64,000 bases of DNA from Gigaspora rosea (GCA_003550325.1 QKWP01001233.1:16428-80427), one strand, 5' to 3'; positions 22,296 through 33,354 are shown, counted from the first letter of the stretch. Numbers and translations are program-made. The notes: a model not told the origin generated them from the letters alone.

Positions 22296-22727
22296 TACCC
22301 AAAGAAGTGGTCATACGATGAGACCCAAGGAATCGCCACGCAATTAGCCCTCACTCATGATGAAGTAAAAAGAGCAAAAGTGAGAGGGAGAAGAATTGAT
22401 ACCTTGGTGTACTCCTTCTACTTTGGTGCCCAATTGTGTACTGCCACCGGTCCTGAAAAAGCTGCTGCACGAAAGGAGTATGGTAGCTATTTCATCAGGG
22501 TGGCTACTCGCATCTACAATTCACTCAAACCCTATGGGATTGAACAAATCTATAGAACCCAGCATACGAAGATCTTTAAAGTCTCGAAGCTTTCGAAAGA
22601 ATCTTACGAAAGTCTGACACAACATGAGCTTGTGGTACAAGCTTTATTCGGCAAGAGAGAGTGTAACGGGCAAAATCAACCTAACACAATCCAAATTTTG
22701 GTTGTGCTCAATTTCTATTTTTTTTAA
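22296..22727 (+). CDS. partial gene of unknown function, single exon visible
   Basis: An open frame begins after an acceptor-like TATAG at 22291-22295 and reads YPKKWSYDETQGIATQLALT, HDEVKRAKVRGRRIDTLVYS, then contains CTATGPEKAAARKEYGSYFI, RVATRIYNSLKPYGIEQIYR, FKVSKLSKESYESLTQHELV and FGKRECNGQNQP before running into a T-rich tail. Codon use is balanced and GC is higher than the flanks, so this is real coding sequence. There is no ATG at the start of the frame, so the 5' part is missing or lies in other exons. I do not recognise the family. It is charged, has no membrane segment, and its location next to a poly-T-like tail leaves open that it is the end of a mobile-element protein. Confidence 0.6.
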   Translation, partial: YPKKWSYDETQGIATQLALTHDEVKRAKVRGRRIDTLVYSFYFGAQLCTATGPEKAAARKEYGSYFIRVATRIYNSLKPYGIEQIYRTQHTKIFKVSKLSKESYESLTQHELVVQALFGKRECNGQNQPNTIQILVVLNFYFF

Positions 22728-23268
22728 TTTTTTTATCTTTTTAATATATGTATACTATTTTTAGTAATTATTATTATAAGGGATCAATGATCACGAATCT
22801 CTTATATCTTTTAAATCATTTTTATCAAAAGATTAGGAAGAATCAAGAGATCCATAAAATGTAAGAAATTAAAATACTTCATGGGATGCAAAAGAAGTAA
22901 AGGAGTAAAAAGAATCATTTGTAGCGTTTTAATCTGTAATTGAAAAGTATATAAGAGCCCTAATCTCAACAAGAAGGGAAAAAAAGTCGAGTAAGACTTG
23001 GAGTGTCTTAACCTTCGAAATTCGAGTAGAAGTGATAGCTCAAGAAAATTATTACCTTTGTACCTATCTTCGTTTTACAAATAAAAATCAGAATACTTAT
23101 TTTGCCCCATAAGAAAATATTATCGTCCCTGTAAAACTGTTTGTCGTGATAATTTCCCTTGCCCCTGTGATCCACGAACAACCCATTTTTCGTAATTGAT
23201 AAAAAAGAGAAAAGTAGATTAGTAATCAATTCCGTCTATATATAAATCCACTGATTACGCTATTGATT

Positions 23269-23478
23269 GTGGCAGATTAAAATGAAATCAGATTAAAATG
23301 AAACTGGGGACCTCTCTTGCTCACCTTTAAAGCTTATAAAACCCGGTTTATTAACCCTAACCCTAAACCCTAACCCTAATACTAAAAAAACCCAAAAATG
23401 TCCCCTAGAAAATTTTAAATTTTGCTTAAAAAATAGAAAAATTTCATTTTAATCCGATTTCATTTTAATCTGATTACC
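23269..23478. mobile_element. foldback MITE with telomere-like core
   Basis: The left end CAGATTAAAATGAAATCAGA (then TTAAAATGAAA) is inverted at the right end (TTTCATTTTAATCCGATTTC, then ATTTTAATCTG), about 31 bp with one mismatch. Each arm is itself a tandem duplication of a 15-bp word. At the exact centre (23350-23378) is AACCCTAACCCTAAACCCTA continuing ACCCTAA. No clear target duplication was seen. Confidence 0.75.
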
Positions 23479-23683
23479 TCATTTATCGAACCCCGTGATT
23501 ATTGATTGTCAATCTCCGACCGCTGCCAGCTGCCGTCAGAACTTAGTAGGACTTTCGATCGACATAATAATCGAATTTACCCGAGAACCCAGAAGCCCAA
23601 TCGGCAACCCGATAGCTCTTGTCTTGTGACCTCGTGAACAAAGTTCACCCTATACTTCTATCATCTTGCTGAGGATATTAGTT

Positions 23684-23913
23684 GCAAGACCCTACGAACC
23701 TCGAGACCTGGACCATCGATTTAACCCCTTTTGATTACCTGATATATCAAGCAATCAATCTCCGATATTGATTGATTAATCACCTGCATCAATATCAGCC
23801 TGCTAATCGATTTAGGACCACCAACCAAGGACATATAGAAGAAAAATAAATGATACTATCATCTTTCTGACCATATTAGAGGCAAGACCCTACGAACCTC
23901 GAGACCTGGACCA
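23684..23913. repeat. 32-bp perfect direct repeat
   Basis: The two copies at 23684-23715 and 23882-23913 are identical over 32 bp, and their upstream 30 bases are similar (TATCATCTTGCTGAGGATAT against TATCATCTTTCTGACCATAT). The intervening DNA is not repeated. Confidence 0.85.
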
Positions 23914-24373
23914 AATCTTCCACGCCTCTTTCTGCCTGCCAATTCGAGGAACTAGGAGTCTTGACCGACAGTTGTATAGAGTTTAGACTAGTTAGAGGTG
24001 TTACTAGGAAGTTTTGGGTTACGACCCCTAATTGAATCTATCACAACGTACACACAAGAATATATATATGCACCTTCTAAGATCATTTTACACGCCGTTT
24101 TGCAGTATATTTCCGCAATTCGATTATCAAATATACTTTATTATGTGTTAGTTGTTTTTTTGATACGTTTTAATTAGTTAGATAACAATATTTAATCGAT
24201 TAAGTCGATTTTTTTAAAATTGGTTAATTACACTATTTGGATGGCCTAAATTAAGACTTTTTCTTAATAATATACATTTCACAAAGATCTTAATATTTTT
24301 ATTATTTATATGATAATAGAATATAAAATTTCAAGTCACAAAAATATAAATTCATATTGTAGGAATAAATAGG

Positions 24374-26193
24374 TTATTTTCTTAATTTTAATCTAAATAA
24401 TAACTCATCACAAGTCGTAATGAAAGTAGATTTGGTTTTAAGCGGTGCATTTATATCAACTAATTCAACATCATACTTTCTATAAATCATAGTTACTAAA
24501 CATTTTAATCCAATAATTGCTAATTTTCTTCCTGGAAACATACGCAATCCTCCTCCAAACATCACAAATGAATTTTTAATATCATCGCCGCTTTCCGATC
24601 TTTCTCCTACATTTTTATTATTTTCTAAATCATCATGTTCATTGCCACCATTTGTTCTATAATTAGTCATATAATTATAAAATCTATCTGGATTAAATTT
24701 CAGAGGTTCATTCCATGCCTCAGAACGTTTAGATATTGCTCCATAAAATAACAAAAACATAGTATTAGCAGGCCAAATATATCCACCAATCTCATCATCT
24801 TCTGAGTTTAAACGAATATTTGAGGAAATTATAGGCTGTAGTCGAGATACTTCTTTAATTATTGACTCACAATATTTAAGATTATCTAAATCTTTAAGAG
24901 TGATTTTTCGTGTTTTATCATCTTGGAATATTGAGTCAAGTTCTTGACGGAGACGGGCTAGACTTCTGGGTGATGTGCGAGATAATAAACAATAAAGCAG
25001 AATAAATTTGCAGTCCAATAATGCAAATGAATAAAGAATTCAGAATTAAAAAGTTAAAAGTTATGGAAACAAATATACATTTATGATTAAAAAGATAAAA
25101 AAAGAACTTACAGTATCAGTCCCTCCAATAAATGCATCCATTAAATTTCCACAAATTTCTTCATTTTTCATAGGTCTGATAACTACTTCTTCCTCTTCAA
25201 ACTTTTCAACGTATTTCCCTTTATGCATATCTCTATCAGTGTTTGCAATAATAAAAGAAGTCAACATATCATTCCTTAATTCTTCATCTAATGGTGTTTT
25301 CTCAATTTCACTTCGACGTCTTTCAATTATTTCTGTTAATTTCCCATCAAGATACACCTTATTCTCTAGATATTTACGAATGATTCCTCGTAAATATGGA
25401 ATATAATTACGAACTTATTCTAGAAATAAACGAAAATACATAATTCCGTCAGCATAAGTTTGAGTACTTTTTATAATACTATTTGATTCGGTTTCATAAT
25501 TATTTAATCCACATAAATTATTTGTATATGAGTAAAGTGCATCTCCTTTATTTCCAATTGAAATTCTGTATATCATATCATATGTGAATCTACGCATCCA
25601 ATTTGGAAGATTTATAATCTCATTATTATCAATTAATTCTTTGTTTACATCATTATTGTCAATTATAATACCAGTTTTGTTCCACATGATTCAAGTTCTT
25701 CGACCAACTCTGCAGTCCATTGTAATGCATCTCTATCTAACTTTGGACGCATTAATGCATTACTAAAAACCATTCTATTAAATTTCCAAGAACCATGAAT
25801 ATCATTATTATTAAAAACACCACTATCAACCAAACCATATTCTTTTCCATCAGAGCCTGAAAATCTTTTTACATATTTACTTTTAGTAGATGTTTGATGC
25901 ATCTTAATCATATATTTTGGATGACATAAAACAACTGCACGTTCACTACCAAACCATATTTCAAATATATCACCATATTGAGAGTTTAATGAATTAAGTA
26001 ATTCATCCATTCCTATAGGACGAAAATTCTTTGTAAACATACGATATTTTGAACCTATAAGTGGTAATTGAATAGGACCTGGTAACTTATTTGGACGGGT
26101 ATAATAAACATAGTAAAAACTAAATATGTAAAATACGAATATAATGGTAAAAAGGATAAAAATGTCATAAAAGGAGGTAGATTTTAAAAACAA
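24374..26193 (-). pseudogene. cytochrome P450, pseudogene lacking the heme-ligand cysteine
   Basis: This is a microsomal-type P450. An N-terminal hydrophobic anchor (FYDIFILFTIIFVFYIFSFY) is followed by the Pro-rich hinge RPNKLPGPIQLPLIG, the I-helix region FIGGTDT, K-helix ExxR as KEVSRLQP, the PERF-like FNPDRFYNY and the heme loop FGGGLRMFPGRKLA. In the heme loop the invariant Cys thiolate ligand is Phe (codon TTT). Other lesions: a one-base frameshift near 25682 (ELES to WNKTG), an in-frame stop at 25415-25417 (after FRLFLE), and a frameshift near 24960 (HHPEV to LARLRQ). The single intron (25111-25015) has a good GTAAGT donor, but its acceptor reads GG instead of AG immediately before ACTGCAAAT. 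The family would oxidise small hydrophobic substrates at the ER; this copy cannot. Total length about 500 residues is normal. Confidence 0.93.
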
Positions 26194-26883
26194 AATGGTA
26201 TGGATAATAACAACATGATTGAAATATATTTATATGAATTTTATGAAACTTTATTGGTTTAAATTTTCTCAACTTTACGGCTGACTTAACGACGTTGAAT
26301 TTATATAAATTTTTAAATTAATTAAAGACCTATCTGAAATTTAATAAACCATCTCAAATTTGGTCATTTTAAGTACGTACGTATTACAGTACGGCATCAC
26401 ATGACATGACGTCATTAAAGAATCAAGTAACGATAATAACTGTAACACACTCATACATATAACACATCAAATGTTGTTCCACATGCCAAGCACGGATATT
26501 TTCCAAACAATCATTGTGTAACCATGACTCATTTTGAAGTAATGAAAGTCATGAAAACAATTCTTTAAATCTTTTTTTAGCAACGTAATTAAGTGGTGTG
26601 CAACATTATTATCCCGATTACTATTACGTATTCAAAGATAATTATAAATTATTTAAGGGTTATCATAATTTCATGAATATACTCATGATGAGTCGACTTA
26701 CGTTGACTCAGTCAGTATCGAGTCGACTTAACTTAATGCAGTAATGAGTCACGATCTACTTAATGTTTGCATAAAAATTAAACTGCAATTTAAAAGTGCA
26801 ATGCGGGAAATCCGTTGTTAATTTTAAAGTGATTTTCATGATAATTTTAATGATAAACAGATTTTCCCACACAGATTTTCTAC
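26194..26883. other. AT-rich spacer upstream of the P450 pseudogene
   Basis: Presumed old promoter side of the P450. There are short GAGTCGACTTA repeats near 26690-26735 and no gene. Confidence 0.5.
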
Positions 26884-26967
26884 ATTATTATTATTGCTCA
26901 ATCAGATGACTTTATTTAAACAAAAGAAAAACTTTATTTAACAAAGCTGAAAAACATATGGGAATAG
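26884..26967. repeat. split direct repeat B, distal copy
   Basis: Shares TTATTATTGCTCAATCAGAT, then GACTTTATTTA, and AACAAAGCTGAAAAACATAT, then GGGAATAG, with 27903-27980 in the same orientation. It forms the outer end of the DIRS-like element. Confidence 0.88.
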
Positions 26968-27279
26968 GGGGTTTGCTATCCTTGTCGGCTCTAATATACA
27001 TTATCGCATTCTACTCTACGACAACCTATATTTCTGACAAACAGCAAGCAAAGACCACCATTCAAGACCTGTAAAACCACCGACAAGATGGCGATCCAAA
27101 CCATTTACAGATTAAAACGACTTCAAGTAGGGAGACAACCTACAGACTTCTCTATAGTGAAGAAGAGAATCGGCATATATGTCAATGCTACTATAAGCAA
27201 GGCCTTCTTATTATGTCCTTGTACTGTCACTTGCAGTTGTGAAAACTCATGCATACTAGTCCTTGTACTACTACTGCAG

Positions 27280-27545
27280 CCATGGAGGCCAGTAAAAACA
27301 TCAGGTCCTTGCACTGCTAGTGCAGCCGTGGAGCCTGGCATCACAAAAACATCGGGTCCTTGCACTGTTAACACAGCCGTGGAGCCTAGCATAACAAAAA
27401 CATCAGGTCCTTGCACTGCTAATGCAGCCATGGAGCCTGGCATAACAAAACATCAGGTCTTTGCACTGCTAATGCAGCCGTGGAGCCTGGCATTACAAAA
27501 CATCAGGTCCTTGCACTGCTAACACAGCCGTGGAGCCTGGCATAA
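27280..27545. repeat. minisatellite, about 56-bp unit, five copies
   Basis: The unit contains CATCAGGTCCTTGCACTGCT and GCAGCCGTGGAGCCTGGCAT. Five copies follow each other with units of about 55-57 bp, so the frame is not conserved. Peptides read from it (such as SGPCTANAAMEPGITK) are by-products of the repeat. It lies between the A2 and B2 repeats of the DIRS-like element. Confidence 0.88.
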
Positions 27546-27586
27546 CAACATTTTCACTTGCTTGACCTCGGGTGGGTAAGGGAGGG

Positions 27587-27904
27587 GATAGAGCCAGCCT
27601 CTACAAAGGCGAGCGATAGCGAAGAAAAAGGATAACTTTCTTCCCAAAAGACAATCAGCCTTAAATATCCTGCTTGCCATTGTCCTTTACCCCTGTACCG
27701 ATCTAAGAATAAACATGACAATGAGAACTTTGAAAATCATATGCTAATCACAAATTACCTGCAAAAAAAAAGTTTCAACATATAACAACAATAATCAAAG
27801 AACAACCATAAAAGGATACATTTAAAACCTGTACTATGCCCGATCATAAAGTCATCTGATTTCGCAATAATGATCGCCCTGTCACTTTGTTGATAGGCTT
27901 CTCA
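27587..27904. repeat. split direct repeat A, internal copy
   Basis: Over 90% similar by eye to 31948-32243, from GATAGAGCCAGCCTCTAC to TGAYAGGCTT, with one extra segment of about 17 bp (near 27637) in this copy. It is followed directly by repeat B (27903-27980). Confidence 0.92.
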
Positions 27905-27980
27905 TTATTATTGCTCAATCAGATGACTTTATTTAGACAACAGAAAAACTTTAACAAAGCTGAAAAACATATGGGAATAG
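27903..27980. repeat. split direct repeat B, internal copy
   Basis: Second copy of the B block at 26884-26967. It overlaps the end of the tyrosine recombinase gene (stop near 27991), as usual in this retroelement order. Confidence 0.85.
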
Positions 27981-27990
27981 AAGAGGATTG

Positions 27991-28900
27991 TTACTTTGCA
28001 AAACCCATTTTTCTAGAAAACTGCAATTTCGCTATCCCAACGGACCTCAAATACAACATGACTGCCTTGCTATCCCAGTCACCTATAGCTCGTATTTGTG
28101 TTAAAGATAAGCCTGCTTCCATTGCAGCTATTGCACCACCAATCCTAATGCTATGAGCCGTAAATCTACCACTAGCCCCTGCATTACTTGCTATCCTTTT
28201 AACAATAGCACCAACAGCTCCAACTGTCAATTGCTTTCCCTGGTTTGACAGGAAAAGAGGTTGATCCTCCATAGTTTTCGGCCTAATTTTCAAGTATCTC
28301 CTTAATAACCTAACTAGGCAGTACCGACTATCCGTATATTCAATAGGAATAAACTTCCTATTTGCAAATTGATCTGTTTTGGAGGAACTTATGCGCACCC
28401 AGTACAATTTGTCACTGAATTTACATCCTTAAATTTCAATTTACATAATTCATCAGGACGGTGCATTTTTCTCAACCCGATAGCTACCAAATCAGCATCT
28501 CGTATCCACAGATCCTTACTTATGCACTGCAGTTTTTTGTCCACAAACTGTCTTAAAGCAGAGACTGTTAAGGGTCACGGGCCACCTTGGCTCCTTATCC
28601 ATCTTATATTCCTTTACTAATGCTTTACAAATTCTCGACTCTATAATCTTTAGAAGGGTCCGAGAAGTGATACTCTGGATGCTCTCTTAACACTGCTGCT
28701 AGGAAATCTACGTATCCTGAAAATAAATCCGCCAAGTCCAACCAAACAAGAAAGGATACAAGTGTATCAACCTCTGATGGTAAAGCTGTTAACCCCATAA
28801 CCTTGCAATTTCCTTTATATACGTTCCATGCCCTATCCAAATGGCGATTCAATTCTCTGATACCGATTTCCTACTCAAAGATTGCACCCTTACCATCAAC
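27991..28900 (-). pseudogene. tyrosine recombinase of the DIRS-like element
   Basis: The minus strand gives an N-terminal SAM-like part (NLNRHLDRAWNVYKGNCKVM, TLVSFLVWLDL, YVDFLAAVLREHPEY) and then the catalytic domain: LRKMHRPDELCKLKF with the first catalytic Arg, SSKTDQFANRKFIPIEY, the HxxR motif in AHSIRIGGAIAAMEAGL, IRAIGDWDS and MLYLRSVG with the nucleophile Tyr. These are the R...HxxR...Y residues of phage-integrase-type recombinases. The catalytic domain after 28407 is open. Frameshifts and stops near 28410-28630 break the protein. It would integrate the circular cDNA. Confidence 0.87.
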
Positions 28901-29002
28901 TTACTAACTATCTTACTGCTAGGAACTGCCAATTTGGGTTGTTCCACAGTTCCACCTCCCCTGAGAAAACCTTTATGAATAACATCTGAGCTGGAGGCAG
29001 AA

Positions 29003-30867
29003 CCATATAGCTAACCTAGATATGGAGTAGCATAGGTCACCATGCTGTCGAGACCCACCTGGGTACAATTATTGTCACCACTGCTTTTTTCTCTATTATG
29101 TGCTACAAAACCCGATGGACTAGTGCTATCAGTGGGCATACATAATTGTTCCCTTTTGACCAATCCTGAGTGAAGCAGTTTACTCCTTCTGAATTCGGGC
29201 AATAAAACCTGCTATTGAACTGAGTCAATTTGCTGTTTTGATCGTTGGCCATACAGTCTATTGTATGTGGTCCCCACTTCTTCTCCAAAAGGTCGAAGAT
29301 TGTTTGGCTTAAGCACCATTCATCCTCGTCTAAAATTCTGGTTAACTAGTCTGCTGGGTTCCCTCTGAAGGTACCCAAAAAACTTTGTTTATCCAAATAT
29401 TCCATTTGTCCACCAGAGACCACAATCTTCCTAACAAATTCTTTTGCCACGTAAGCCTGACCCTTTTAAAATTGTTCTAATAGCATCCTGGTTGTCTATA
29501 TATAGGTCTATTCATGAACCCTGTAGTAGTCTTGCAAAGAAGTCCAACCCCAAAATTACAGCTTCTGCCTCTAGTCTTGTAATTTTCTTGTGAGACTTTA
29601 CTGAGCTCCAATTTCCGAAAGCCCTGTGACTTCCAAAAACGACCAACTACCCTATTGTCGATGCGCTGATGAACACTTGCTTACTCTTGACAGCTTTCAA
29701 ACTGGGCATCCATTTTTCTTCTTCAAATTCTTTGCCACCCAACTTGAATCTTCTCGTGCTTGTTTTGACAGATCACATATGCATCCTATTGCCATGGATT
29801 TCTGTTTGCCACATCTATTAACTAGGCAATGAACTTTTGCAGGTGCAAATGCTCTGCTTAGTAACTATATCTTCCCTGCTACTGAAGCTAACCTGTGAAC
29901 TGAGATCTTCTCTTTTCCTATCAGCTCTAACATCAACTCTTTTACTTCCACCATCTTGTTCTTCGGAACTATAACCTGCACCTTTACTGTATCTATTATC
30001 AAGCCAAAAAACTTTACCTGTTGAGATGGAATCCACTGACCTTTCGACTTTTCTTTCACCAATCCGCATTTCTCCAGGTCTACCTCTATTACCGTATCCT
30101 TTATTTTGTCAAGGTTTCCAATGAAGGGTGTGCCAACCAAAAGTCTTCTAAATAATTTTCACAAAACAAAACTAGTGATCTCCAATGACCTACTATAGCC
30201 CACATAATCTTGGAAAATATCTATACCGCCTGTGAAAGACCAAAGGGGATAACTTAGTAATAATATCAATTGCCCAGTATTTAGAAACAAAGAAAACGTT
30301 GCGCGTTCTCTCTCATCATTACATGGTGATACCCATCCTTCAGGTCCCACATAATCACATACTAAGCCTTTCTTATTGTATGAAGCAAGCTGCTCAAAAC
30401 TTTGAAACGCACACTTTTCTCGGGAAGAATCGTATTCAAATGCCTCAAGTCTATTACCATTTGCTATTTCTTTGGTCCCTTCTTTGGCACTAGGAAAACC
30501 AGCTTACTTCTAGTAAAAATTTTGGTCTCGTCTCCTGACTCTCCAAACACCCTATCACTGTAGATTTTATTAACCGATCCAATCCCTTTCTTACCCATTC
30601 CTGTTGATCTACTGACAAATTGTATTGATTTGGCACAGGCTTTGCCACTAATAATAACACGCTCCTTGAATATATTGGAACTCCATTTCTTAGCCAATCC
30701 ATAACTACTGATGACAGACCAATTTTGTGATGCCAATAGTTCAAAGCATCCACTGCTTGCATTCTCCCTACAACTGATATTTGGTCTTCCAACGTATCCT
30801 TCTCTATAAGTCTAGCCCGAGTGTAGTCAATCCTGACTTTAGGGTCCTTGGGTTTGAGGAGGGGCAA
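29003..30867 (-). pseudogene. reverse transcriptase / RNase H region of the DIRS-like element
   Basis: In changing frames the minus strand reads ALNYWHHKIG, the RT entry region RGLDRLIKSTVIG, LVFLVPKKGPKK, MVIDLRHLNTILPEKC, the motif A region MWDLKDGYHHVMMRE, IPFGLS, and a motif C reading NYLEDFW, where YxDD is normal. Then come WIPSQQVKFFGLIIDT (thumb region) and KISVHRLASVAGKI. Downstream HTIDCMANDQNSKLTQFNSR and YCPNSEGVNCFTQDWSKGNN match the conserved segment that follows RNase H in DIRS elements. Multiple stops and frameshifts. Change of the second catalytic Asp neighbourhood (DD to ED) is a further sign of decay. Confidence 0.83.
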
Positions 30868-31842
30868 TTCGAAATAATGTGTCCAATACCTCCGCAGTTA
30901 TAGCAGATGACTGTCCCTTGTCGATCTGAGTAGCCATAGAAATTTCTGGCCCGAAAGGACAAAATTGTTCTTTCATTTTTCTTACTCCTCTCATAATAAT
31001 CCCTTTCCGAATCCAATGAAGTAGATGATTCTCTCCTTCTCTTTTGCTGATACCTACGAGCCCTTTCCTGTACCCCCAGCCATATGAACGTGGAGTTTGC
31101 CCTGCCTGACCAAATAACGGTATATGGTCCTTATATTTATTCATCATCTTATCATTGCTCCCTACTATCTGCAGAGCGTACTCCACCCTTTGTTATCTGC
31201 TAGTCTTAATGTAACAGCCCTTGCTTCAACTTCATCACGTACACCAACAAATTCTTTTCTAGTAGAATCCAGCAACATCCTAATTGCCTTATCCAAACGT
31301 CTACCAATTTTCTGCAAAAATTCGTACTTGTCACGTGGTCTCAAAAATTTAACCTTTGGCCACGCCTCATCTAACCCATCTTCATCTTCAATTTCCCTAT
31401 ACAACGCAGAGAAATTTCTATCCATCTTTCTCTCGATGCTACTTAAAGCAGTCAGAAAAACGTCAACAGGAACTGATTTTACTTTCTCTTTTCCTTTAAA
31501 ATGTGCTTCGAATTCCTCTCTAATCCCATTATCCGCTTCCTGGGATTCTTCATCTAAATCATCTTCAAAATCACCACCTCCATCTGCGTCCAAATCCACA
31601 TCTACTGCTTCTCCTGTCTTATCTCTGGGAAATCCGGCCCCCGGCTCTCGACCTTTATTATTTTCCTTCGACTGCGCCTCCGGTCCTTTATCCTTTCTTT
31701 TGTCGAAATAGGCTTGTAGTCTTTCGCCTAGCTCTTCTTTATTTCCCTCCACGGAGAGGCCACAAGCTGCACACAAGTCCTTCAACTCAGTTTAAGTCAG
31801 CTTTGTCCAACTCCCGGCATTCATTGAGCGATTTGTAGACAT
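30804..31842 (-). pseudogene. Gag-like protein of the DIRS-like element, SAP motif and CCHC knuckle
   Basis: The frame starts MSTNRSMNAGSWTKLT at 31842, meets a TAA stop at 31792-31794, and continues TELKDLCAACGLSVEGNKEE as a SAP-like DNA-binding helix pair. An acidic linker (DVDLDADGGGDFEDDLDEES) follows, then a helical capsid-like part (FLTALSSIERKMDRNFSALY). After two frame changes near 31170 and 31010 it ends with CYNCGGIGHIISNC, a C-x2-C-x4-H-x4-C zinc knuckle. The start, the stop and the frame changes show it is not functional. It overlaps the RT start. Confidence 0.82.
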
Positions 31843-31947
31843 ATTTCAACTACTTGTAAAAGTACAATATGTGCTAAACGCAACTATTAAATTTTGGTTT
31901 TTTTTATTTAAAAACACAGAGAAAATGTATAGTATGCGACAGAAAAC

Positions 31948-32243
31948 GATAGAGCCAGCCTCTACCAATGCGAGCGATAGCGAAGAAAAAGACAATCAGC
32001 CTTAAATATCCTGCTTGCCATTCTCCCTTACCCCTGTACCGATCTAACAATAAACATGACGATGAGAACTTTGAAAATCATATGCTAATCACAAATTACC
32101 TGCAAAAAACAAGTTTCAACATATAACAACAATAATCAAAGAATAGCCATAAAAGGATACATTTAAAACCTGTACTATGCCCGATCATAAAGTCATCTGA
32201 TTCGCGATAATGATCGCTCTGTCACTTCGTTGACAGGCTTTTC
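31948..32243. repeat. split direct repeat A, terminal copy
   Basis: Outer (5' on the minus strand) copy of repeat A. Sequence similarity to 27587-27900 ends at 31948, about 100 bp before the Gag start. Confidence 0.92.
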
Positions 32244-33240
32244 AGTTATTAAACAAAGATAATATACGATCGATTCTAAAAGTAATTCGCATCTTTTGAA
32301 TTGTACGATCAATATACATAAGTTATTACATTCTTATATTTTAATAACTATAATAAACTACAGCATGGCTTGTGTCCCACGCCCTTTAACAGTTGCCCGC
32401 TAACTCTATTAAGATGAAGGAAACTGCGGTTAACAACGTATACATCTGATCTTCAATAACACAGATTGCTTAGTTATGAAGCGATTTATTAAAGAAATGA
32501 AATTAAGAGCCAATAATTTATGATTTAGTTCTTTAGGGGCCGGATTCGATTGTGAATCAATATTTACAGATGAATAACATTGGTAGGTTTAATAACTATC
32601 CCGTACACTGTTAAGCAGGAAAATTTGCCTACTTAATGCACTTTCTCGATAAATCATAATTTAAGGGCATATGGCATCATAAGAAAACTAAATCGCAATT
32701 TAAGGGCATATGGCATCATAAGAAAACTAAATCGCTAGATTCGAAAGTCTTCAGAAAATGTCATTCTTTTTAGCACACGGTCTTCTATTCTTTTATTTCT
32801 TCGCTCACTTTTTGGAGGCCCTTTAAAAGTCAAAATCCTACGTTTCTAAATCTTAATAATATTCGGACTTTTAATATATGTATCTGTATTGCCGGTGTCA
32901 CTGTTCATGGAGAGGTTTATGAAGATCGTCGTGACCATTAGGATATTAAAAGGAAGGTAATTTTTATATGGGAGAGTGAATTTATTATGTCAGTGGTTTA
33001 TTATATTTATCAACAAGAGCGATTCGTACAGGCTGTGTGTATATTATATGTTGTGTATATGCCCCATCCTCCTTTTCCCTCTAGCGAAAGCCATTTTTTA
33101 AACATACCCTCACATTGACATACATGCACAAAAATGAAGAAACCCAACGAGCATATGGCGCAATAAAACGGAAATGGCGTGAAGATGGACGGGAAAATGT
33201 AGTTTATGGGAAGAATTGAGAAAGTATTGCGCAATGGTTT
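32244..33240. other. AT-rich spacer with one small tandem duplication
   Basis: No gene was recognised. The 39-bp tandem duplication at 32658-32735 is listed separately. Confidence 0.5.
32658..32735. repeat. perfect 39-bp tandem duplication
   Basis: Two adjacent identical copies beginning AATTTAAGGGCATATGGCAT and ending AAAACTAAATCGC. Perfect identity suggests a recent slippage or duplication event. Confidence 0.95.
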
Positions 33241-33335
33241 GTAATGATAAAGAAAGAAGTAATAGCAAGGGAAATGTTGTAATAGTGAAGGGAAATGTAG
33301 TAATGGTGAAGGAAATGTAGTAATGATGAGGTAAT
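33241..33335. repeat. short imperfect tandem repeat
   Basis: Variants of GGTGAAGGGAAATGTAGTAAT recur about four to five times with unit 18-21 bp. Minus-strand frames through it are low-complexity (ITTFPFTITTFPL). Confidence 0.75.
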
Positions 33336-33354
33336 CGGGTCCCAGCTACTTGCA

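Larger units (their letters stand above)
22728..24373. other. non-coding region, possible solo LTR split by a foldback
   Basis: A TATA-like TATATAAGAGCCC at about 22951 and GC-richer flanking sequence (22930-23060 and 23480-24060) look like LTR or promoter DNA, with a foldback element (23269-23478) between. The 32-bp word GCAAGACCCTACGAACCTCG (continuing AGACCTGGACCA) is present twice, at 23684-23715 and 23882-23913. I could not find matching LTR ends or a target duplication, so the LTR reading is a suggestion only. Confidence 0.3.
26884..32243 (-). mobile_element. DIRS-order (Ngaro/PAT-like) tyrosine-recombinase retrotransposon, degraded
   Basis: Reading on the minus strand: repeat A (32243-31948), a Gag with a CCHC knuckle, reverse transcriptase, RNase H-linked region, tyrosine recombinase, then repeat B (27980-27903), repeat A again (27900-27587), and repeat B again (26967-26884). 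This A1-ORFs-B1-A2-B2 order is the split direct repeat layout known for Ngaro/PAT-type DIRS elements, which integrate through a circular intermediate by tyrosine recombinase and leave no target duplication. All frames are interrupted, so it is inactive. The second A block is followed by about 620 bp, including a minisatellite, that is not found in the first A block. Confidence 0.88.

Noticed and set aside
23350-23378. Possible chromosome end or telomere addition site
   Set aside because: Only about four CCCTAA-like units at the centre of a foldback with intact arms on both sides, so it is internal to an element.
27088-27522. Plus-strand frame of 144 residues with SGPCTANAAMEPGITK repeats
   Set aside because: It is produced by the about 56-bp minisatellite. 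Unit lengths vary, breaking the frame, and there is no supporting domain.
31124-31711. 195-residue Ser-rich plus-strand frame
   Set aside because: It is the antisense of the Gag-like protein, whose minus-strand reading has SAP, acidic linker and zinc knuckle features.
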